A DNA stretch of 55,588 bases. Origin: an uncultured Ruminococcus sp. (GTDB taxonomy: Bacteria; Bacillota; Clostridia; Lachnospirales; Lachnospiraceae). The notes under the pieces were generated by a model that was not told the origin of the DNA, did no database searches, and saw only the letters and a list, made by a program, of their open reading frames with translations. The stretch covers positions 51,506-107,093 of the forward strand of contig FMEL01000008.1 in NCBI GenBank assembly GCA_900066355.1, in the 5' to 3' direction. Shown here one piece after another: positions 50,618-55,588 of the stretch (positions are counted from its first letter, which is position 1; the number at the start of each line of letters is the position of its first letter). A program made the translations under genes and the position numbers.

Positions 50618-51991
50618 TCAGATTTGTTTTTTGCCTCTGAAAATGTATTTTCCCAGTTTTTCCTGAACCAGTTTGCCATCATCAACTGCAAGATTTCCAC
50701 GAAGGAAAACCTTGTCAATGCCACATTTCAGTTCAAATCCCTCGAATGGATTGTTGTCAGTATTATACGCATGTGTCACAGCCGAAATCACGCTTTCTTT
50801 TTTCGGATCAATCAATACGATATCCGCGTCACTTCCCGGTGCGATCACACCTTTTTGTGGATAAATGCCATACAGTTTTGCAGGATTTTCTGACAGGAAT
50901 TTACACATCTGTTCCTGCGTGATCCTGCCCTCACGTACACCATATGTATAAAGAAGTGTTCCCCGCGTCTGCACACCCGGAAGACCTCCCGGTATCTTTG
51001 TAAAATCATCTTTTCCAAGTGCCTTCTGTGCCAGTGTAAAGCTGCACTGATCCGTAGCTATGGTCTGAAGTTCTTCCTCTGCAAGAGCCTTCCACAGGCA
51101 CTCCTGATCTTCTTTTTTGCGGATCGGAGGTGCGCATACATAAACAGCACCCTGAAAATCCGGTTTTGAATAAACACTGTCTTCAAGCAGCAGATACTGT
51201 GGACAGGTCTCTGCATAAACAGTCTGTCCCTCTTTTCTGGCCCTGCGTACTTCTTCCAGAGCTTTTCTGTTTGTCAGATGTACGACCATGACCGGTGCGC
51301 CTGCTTCTTTTGCTATTACCAGCAGACGGTGAACTGCCTCTGCCTCCATATCGTCCGGACGGACAAGCGGATGATTTTCCGGTCCGAGTCTGCCGGCTTT
51401 TTTTGCCTCATCAATCAGAGCATCGATCACTCCAGCATTTTCACAGTGTACACCGGCAAAGCAGCCACATTCACCGAGTTTTTTGAGGATTTTGTACATA
51501 TCACAGTCATTAACGATCATCGCCGGATAAGTCATATACAGCTTGAAGCTGGTGATTCCCTGATCGATCATATCCTGAACTTCTGCTTCCGTCTTTTCGT
51601 TCCACTCTACGATTGACATGTGGAAAGAATAGTCACAGGAACATTTGTTATCTGCTTTTTGATGCCATTTTTTGAGACCTTCTTTGAGTGTATGACCACC
51701 CTTGTCCTGCGAAGCATAATCGATGACCAGCGTCGTTCCGCCGAGGATTGCCGCTTTTGTACCGGTCTCAAAATCATCTGCCGTCACAGTTCCGGCAACT
51801 TCCAGGTCAAAATGCGTATGTCCGTCAATAAATCCCGGAAACAGAAGTTTTCCCTCTGCGTCAATCACTTTTGCATCTTCAGCCTGCAGATCATGTCCGA
51901 CTGCTGCAATCTTTTCCCCTTCTATCAATATATCCATCTGCTCTGATTTTTCTCCCGAAACAACAGTTCCGTTCTTTAATAAATATCTCAT
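50618..51991 (-). CDS. Dihydropyrimidinase (D-hydantoinase family)
   Basis: The protein has 457 residues from the ATG at 51991, which has GGTGG upstream; the frame extends to 52069 without support. It is a cyclic amidohydrolase with a binuclear metal site: FIDGHTHFDL (two His), the carboxylated Lys in SFKLYMTYPA, VHCENAG, MVVHLTN, and the metal Asp in IATDQCS. It opens dihydropyrimidines or hydantoins to N-carbamoyl-beta-amino acids. The divergent neighbour is a DauR/YheO-type regulator, a plausible local controller. hydE follows in the same direction. Confidence 0.9.
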   Translation of the reverse strand: MRYLLKNGTVVSGEKSEQMDILIEGEKIAAVGHDLQAEDAKVIDAEGKLLFPGFIDGHTHFDLEVAGTVTADDFETGTKAAILGGTTLVIDYASQDKGGHTLKEGLKKWHQKADNKCSCDYSFHMSIVEWNEKTEAEVQDMIDQGITSFKLYMTYPAMIVNDCDMYKILKKLGECGCFAGVHCENAGVIDALIDEAKKAGRLGPENHPLVRPDDMEAEAVHRLLVIAKEAGAPVMVVHLTNRKALEEVRRARKEGQTVYAETCPQYLLLEDSVYSKPDFQGAVYVCAPPIRKKEDQECLWKALAEEELQTIATDQCSFTLAQKALGKDDFTKIPGGLPGVQTRGTLLYTYGVREGRITQEQMCKFLSENPAKLYGIYPQKGVIAPGSDADIVLIDPKKESVISAVTHAYNTDNNPFEGFELKCGIDKVFLRGNLAVDDGKLVQEKLGKYIFRGKKQI

Positions 51992-52215
51992 AAATCCACC
52001 CCCGAAATATGATTGTTTTACTGCGAAAAAAATCATTCTATATGATATATAAATATAACATTCTTCCATGCTACTATCAACTACTGTCTATGCATTCCGG
52101 TCAGTTTTTAACAATTTTTTTAAGGGCTCCTTAATTTTTCTTTGGAAAAATCTTTATCTAAAAAAAAATTTATGTTATATTAATACTAACACTATAACAT
52201 GGAGGAGGAATAATA
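51992..52215. other. Divergent intergenic region between the dihydropyrimidinase and DauR-type genes
   Basis: The 224 bp is AT-rich with no gene. Several TATATT-like -10 candidates exist on both strands, but I could not fix a promoter pair. Operators for the adjacent regulator would be expected here. Confidence 0.4.
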
Positions 52216-52863
52216 ATGGGACGTCTGACTGTATTAAAGCAGATTGCAAGTGATCTCGCTTCTCAATTTGGTCCTGATTGTGAAATCGTGATCCACGATC
52301 TTAAGACAAACGATCCGGAACATTCTATTGTATATATTGAAAATGGTCATGTTACCGGCAGAGGGATTGGCGATGGACCTTCCAATGCCGTTTTTGATGT
52401 CATCCGCCATAACAACAAAAAAGGCATTGATCCGAAGGATGAAATTCAGGATCATCCCGGATATCTGATGAAGACTTCTGATGGTAAGATTCTTAAATGC
52501 AGTACTTCCTATATTCGTGACGATGATGGCAGTCTTCACTATGTATTTGGAATCAACTACGATATTACCAAACTTACTATGATTGAAAGTGCACTGCACT
52601 CTCTGATCACTCCTGTAAACAAAGAGGAAAAGCCAAAGGAAATCACTCACAGCGTCAATGATCTTCTGGATCACCTGATTGAGGAATCCGTTGCCCTTGT
52701 CGGAAAACCAGTTGCCCTCATGAATAAAGAGGACAAAGTAACTGCCATTCAGTTTCTGAATGATTCCGGTGCATTCCTGATCACAAAATCCGGTGACAAA
52801 GTTGCAAGTTATTTCGGTATATCAAAATATACTCTGTACAGTTACATTGATGTAAACAAATAA
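52216..52863 (+). CDS. DauR/YheO-type transcriptional regulator (PAS-like plus HTH)
   Basis: The 215-residue protein has an N-terminal YheO-like PAS domain (about 10-120), with FGPDCEIVIHDLK and LKCSTSYIRDDDGSLHYVFGINYDIT. A C-terminal HTH_22 domain (about 160-212) has VTAIQFLNDSGAFLITKSGDKVASYFGISKYTLYSYI in shortened reading. DauR represses D-arginine catabolism genes in Pseudomonas, and related proteins control amino-acid or pyrimidine use. Control of the divergent dihydropyrimidinase gene is inferred from position. GGAGGAGG lies upstream of the ATG. Confidence 0.85.
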   Translation: MGRLTVLKQIASDLASQFGPDCEIVIHDLKTNDPEHSIVYIENGHVTGRGIGDGPSNAVFDVIRHNNKKGIDPKDEIQDHPGYLMKTSDGKILKCSTSYIRDDDGSLHYVFGINYDITKLTMIESALHSLITPVNKEEKPKEITHSVNDLLDHLIEESVALVGKPVALMNKEDKVTAIQFLNDSGAFLITKSGDKVASYFGISKYTLYSYIDVNK

Positions 52864-52885
52864 TTTACCTTTTCATATTTTCCAT

Positions 52886-52938
52886 GAAAAATCCGCAGTC
52901 TGCTGTCATTCTTAGGACAACATCCTGCGGATTTTCTT
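52886..52938. terminator. Bidirectional terminator between the regulator and cytidylate-kinase-like genes
   Basis: GAAAAATCCGCAG pairs with CTGCGGATTTTC around a loop of about 26 nt, with A and T tracts on either side. The flanking genes converge. Confidence 0.75.
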
Positions 52939-52948
52939 TTCGCTTTAT

Positions 52949-53959
52949 TTAATTGTGCTGCACGGTCTGCTGATTTAAAAGACGTTTAATCACATCAATT
53001 GTCTCTTTGATACCGTAGTTTGCACTGTTGATACAGAGGTCATAATTCTCCGGTTTCCCCCATTTCTCACCTGTATAAAATTCATAATATCTCTTATGCT
53101 GTCTGTCCATTTTTTTGAGAAAACGAACAGCTTCCTTCATATCCATATTTCGTACATCCATGACATGCTGTGTACGAACCTGGAATGGTGCACTGATAAA
53201 AATACTGATATGTGGAATGTGGTTATTTTTCAGGATTGCATCTGCACAGCGTCCCATGATCAGACAGTCTTCTGTCCGTGCAAGGTCGCAGATCAGATCA
53301 CTCATATTGAAGAAAACTGCATCCTGCTTTGAAAGTCCGTGATATCGGTTCAGCTCTTTCAGCTTCGTGCGAAGACCTTCGTGTGCTTTCTTTCCATATT
53401 TGTTGAATTCTGTAAAATTCTCCTTGTCCTGTACGGCATCTTTTTCTGCTTCCAGACGTTTCAGAACCTGATCAAAGATTTCAACATCATAGTAATTGAT
53501 TCTGAGATTATCCGCCAGTTCGAATCCGATATCATTTCCGGCACTTCCCTGAGTACGGCTGATACAGATCACAAGGTGGTCATCCTCTGAAATCTTCTCA
53601 CGTCTTGCAGCAAGGTTCAATGCCACACGCTCTGCATCGATGATATCTGTCTTTCCGAACATATCCGGAAGTTTCTCAATTGCCTTCAGGATCTCATCAT
53701 ATTCTGTCATCAGGCGACTTCTCTCGGCATCATCCTTGATAGTTCTCGCCATGTTACTGATCAGTGCCAGTTCGCTTCGAAGAAGATGTCCATCCGGTTT
53801 TGTGTACATCAGCATGCTCAACGTACGGATCGTTGTGTCACGATTTCCGGTAAAGGTACGTCCCAGAGACGATCCCAGCACACGATAAACCTCTCCATCC
53901 AGATCATAAATCCGGTTGGCAAGTTCTGTATATATTTCCTGATTGATATTTTCTGACAT
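52949..53959 (-). CDS. Cytidylate-kinase-like protein with extra N-terminal domain
   Basis: The 336-residue protein has a helical N-terminal part of about 120 residues with no name I can give. It is followed by a Cytidylate_kin2-type domain: LVICISRTQGSAGNDIGFELADNL is a P-loop-like segment, and later come DCLIMGRCADAILKN and FISAPFQVRTQHV. The nucleotide motif departs from classical GxGxGK (GSAGNDIG lacks the Lys), so true kinase activity is uncertain. It starts 12 bp after the antiporter gene and is probably cotranscribed with it. Confidence 0.75.
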   Translation of the reverse strand: MSENINQEIYTELANRIYDLDGEVYRVLGSSLGRTFTGNRDTTIRTLSMLMYTKPDGHLLRSELALISNMARTIKDDAERSRLMTEYDEILKAIEKLPDMFGKTDIIDAERVALNLAARREKISEDDHLVICISRTQGSAGNDIGFELADNLRINYYDVEIFDQVLKRLEAEKDAVQDKENFTEFNKYGKKAHEGLRTKLKELNRYHGLSKQDAVFFNMSDLICDLARTEDCLIMGRCADAILKNNHIPHISIFISAPFQVRTQHVMDVRNMDMKEAVRFLKKMDRQHKRYYEFYTGEKWGKPENYDLCINSANYGIKETIDVIKRLLNQQTVQHN

Positions 53960-53971
53960 AATTCTCCCCCC

Positions 53972-55411
53972 TTACATAAAGAACACAAGCATATCCAGTA
54001 TAAATACCGGAACAAGGAATACAAGTGACCATACTATGTATCCGAAGAAGGACGGCATTTTAACACCGTTTTCGTCAGAGATTGATTTTACCATAAAGTT
54101 CGGCGCATTACCGATATATGTATTGGCTCCCATAAATACAGCACCGCAGGAAATTGCAGACAAAAGTTTGACCGGTACGATTCCAAGGCTTGTTGTCACA
54201 CCATTCATAAAGCCAAGTGTACCTGCAGTTGTAAGGAATACCAGATAGGTCGGTGTATTATCCAGGAAGCTGGACAGCGCACCTGTCGCCCAAAACATTT
54301 CCAGTGGTCTTGACAGGCCAAGATGCGGACCAAGTGATTTCAACAGCATCAGTGCCGGCTGCATCGTAACAAAAATACCAACAAACAATACGGCAACTTC
54401 TTTGATTGCACCCCACGTAAAATGGTTTCTTCTACGAATGCTCTTATCTGTCGTTTTAAAGGATAAAAATGCTGCAAGAAGGATCAAAACGATCTCGATC
54501 AGTGCCGGGAAAGTCAGTGTCACTTCTCCGAAAATATGGATTCCCATTACCTCTCCGGCAGCATTCTGAAATGCAGGAAGCCCCGGAAGAACACCACTTA
54601 AAATAACCGCTGCCACGATCATTACGAGGAAGATAATGTTATGTAATCCATCGATATGAAATTCTGTACCCGGCTTGCTGATATCCGGTTTACGTCCCTG
54701 TGCAATATCTTTGCGATATGCAAGTTTGTCTACATGATAGAATACAAACAGCAGGATCGCCATATTAAACAGAAGTACCGGGAACAGATGCAGACTCCAG
54801 AAAAACGGAACGCCACGCATAAAGCCCATCAGAAGCGGCGGATCTCCGATTGGTGTCAGGCATCCTCCCATGTTGGAAACCATAAAGATGAAGAATACCA
54901 TGATATGGCTCTTTCTTTTTCTCCATGAATTCATCTTGATGACAGGACGAACCATCAGCATACTTGCTCCGGTAGTTCCGATGCAGCTTGACAAAAGTGT
55001 TCCGAAAGCAAGCAGACACACATTGACGCGCGGCGAGCCGGCGAAATCTCCTTCCATTGTAATGTTACCAGAAACACAGAAAAGCCCAAACAAAAGAACA
55101 ATAAAAGTAAGATAATCATTTACAATGCATTCGAGAACGGTTTCCGTTGCCTTTCCTGCACCATAAACAACAGCAAAAGGAATTATCATCAGAAGGATCC
55201 ACATAAGTACGACATGTGGCTGATGTGCTTCCCACCATTCTGCTTTGATCAGCGGCATCACTGCAATACAAAGCAAAAGTCCTGCAAATGGAATACAAAG
55301 CCATACCGGCACCTGAGTGGTTGTCTCTGTGCTGCCTGCGGCCCAGACACCCGTCGGACACATCAAAAGCATGGTCAGAAGCATTCCAAAAAATGTTACT
55401 GTTTTTTTCAA
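53972..55411 (-). CDS. NhaD-type sodium:proton antiporter
   Basis: The 479-residue ion transporter (CitMHS_2/NhaD group) has a signal-like N-terminal helix and about eleven further membrane segments. Family patterns are SSCIGTTGASMLMVRPVIK and VSNMGGCLTPIGDPPLLMGF, plus GALSSFLDNTPTYLVFL in the second half. It exchanges Na+ for H+ at the membrane; specificity is inferred. I prefer the TTG at 55411 (LKKTVTFFG), which has GGGGGTG 6 nt upstream. GTG codons at 55426 and 55420 are alternatives. Confidence 0.85.
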   Translation of the reverse strand: MKKTVTFFGMLLTMLLMCPTGVWAAGSTETTTQVPVWLCIPFAGLLLCIAVMPLIKAEWWEAHQPHVVLMWILLMIIPFAVVYGAGKATETVLECIVNDYLTFIVLLFGLFCVSGNITMEGDFAGSPRVNVCLLAFGTLLSSCIGTTGASMLMVRPVIKMNSWRKRKSHIMVFFIFMVSNMGGCLTPIGDPPLLMGFMRGVPFFWSLHLFPVLLFNMAILLFVFYHVDKLAYRKDIAQGRKPDISKPGTEFHIDGLHNIIFLVMIVAAVILSGVLPGLPAFQNAAGEVMGIHIFGEVTLTFPALIEIVLILLAAFLSFKTTDKSIRRRNHFTWGAIKEVAVLFVGIFVTMQPALMLLKSLGPHLGLSRPLEMFWATGALSSFLDNTPTYLVFLTTAGTLGFMNGVTTSLGIVPVKLLSAISCGAVFMGANTYIGNAPNFMVKSISDENGVKMPSFFGYIVWSLVFLVPVFILDMLVFFM

Positions 55412-55448
55412 AGATGTCACCCCCACGTTTAGTTTTCAACCAGTGCAA

Positions 55449-55476
55449 ATTATATCATAACCATTATAAATTACAA
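55449..55476 (-). promoter_or_regulatory. Promoter of the antiporter and kinase-like pair
   Basis: On the minus strand, TTGTAA (55476-55471), a 16-bp spacer and TATAAT (55454-55449) lie 38 bp upstream of the TTG start. Confidence 0.65.
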
Positions 55477-55488
55477 TCGCACTTTCAC

Positions 55489-55588
55489 TCAACAAATCTT
55501 GCGTTTTGCCTGTTTGTTTTGTGCGTTTTGCCTATATATTGTATTTTCATCAGTACAATGCTGTACTTCTTCCAAGTATTTATTCATC
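55489..55588 (-). CDS. Possible C-terminal end of an unknown gene, or chance frame
   Basis: A minus-strand frame is open from the window edge to a TGA at 55489-55491, with an ATG at 55587. It encodes a short hydrophilic stretch with Gln/Lys-rich composition. I recognise no family, and 32 codons is too short to judge. Confidence 0.2.
   Translation of the reverse strand, partial: MNKYLEEVQHCTDENTIYRQNAQNKQAKRKIC

Overview
The window looks like a chromosomal segment of a Gram-positive gut anaerobe of the Lachnospiraceae (Clostridia), perhaps close to Mediterraneibacter, Dorea or Blautia. The family assignment is inferred from the dnaG-rpoD-trmK-nif3 and pyrH-frr-uppS-cdsA-dxr-rseP gene orders, the TGS-domain nucleoside kinase, Clostridia-type lipoproteins, HydE, LuxS, and a GH112 galacto-N-biose/lacto-N-biose phosphorylase typical of mucin or milk-glycan users. 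Nearly all genes are on the minus strand.

Layout in window coordinates. 1-3098: 5' portion of a giant secreted BspA-type leucine-rich-repeat protein, cut by the window edge. 3199-10390: dgt, dnaG, rpoD, trmK, nif3-like gene and nucleoside kinase (transcribed in that order). 10595-10848: two near-identical tRNA-Leu(UAA) genes, each with its own promoter. 10953-13527: a SpoIID/peptidoglycan-binding protein and a glycosyltransferase. 13615-19972: a lipoprotein gene heading pyrH-frr-uppS-cdsA-dxr-rseP. 20091-24361: eno, secG, rnr, smpB. 24526-24829: a promoter, a transcript with three copies of an unrecognised RNA motif, and a terminator, followed by pdaA on the plus strand.

25663-40317 is the accessory heart of the window: a surface-polysaccharide locus. 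It runs from a sigma-A-like promoter at 40288-40317 through a decayed FkbM methyltransferase, three family-2 glycosyltransferases, a membrane acyltransferase, a GtrII-type glucosyltransferase, a second acyltransferase, UDP-galactopyranose mutase, two secreted InlB-repeat/SGNH paralogues, TagD, an MBOAT acetyltransferase and its AlgJ-like partner. Two adjacent modification genes are switched off by slippage-type changes. The acyltransferase is one G too long in a G8 tract. The GtrII gene carries an 11-bp tandem duplication. Removing exactly one G, or one 11-bp copy, restores a full-length protein in each case. This is the signature of a phase-variable glycan-decoration locus, and it is the most interesting result here.

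40489-55426 is mostly metabolic: GH112 phosphorylase, an RluA pseudouridine synthase, coaX-panT-coaBC for CoA supply, an MnmM/YtqB methyltransferase, a cyclophilin lipoprotein, luxS, an SH3 lipoprotein, hydE plus a dihydropyrimidinase with a divergent DauR/YheO regulator, and a cytidylate-kinase-like protein plus NhaD-type antiporter pair. A dense palindromic element of about 160 bp sits exactly between the divergent promoters of the cyclophilin gene and luxS.
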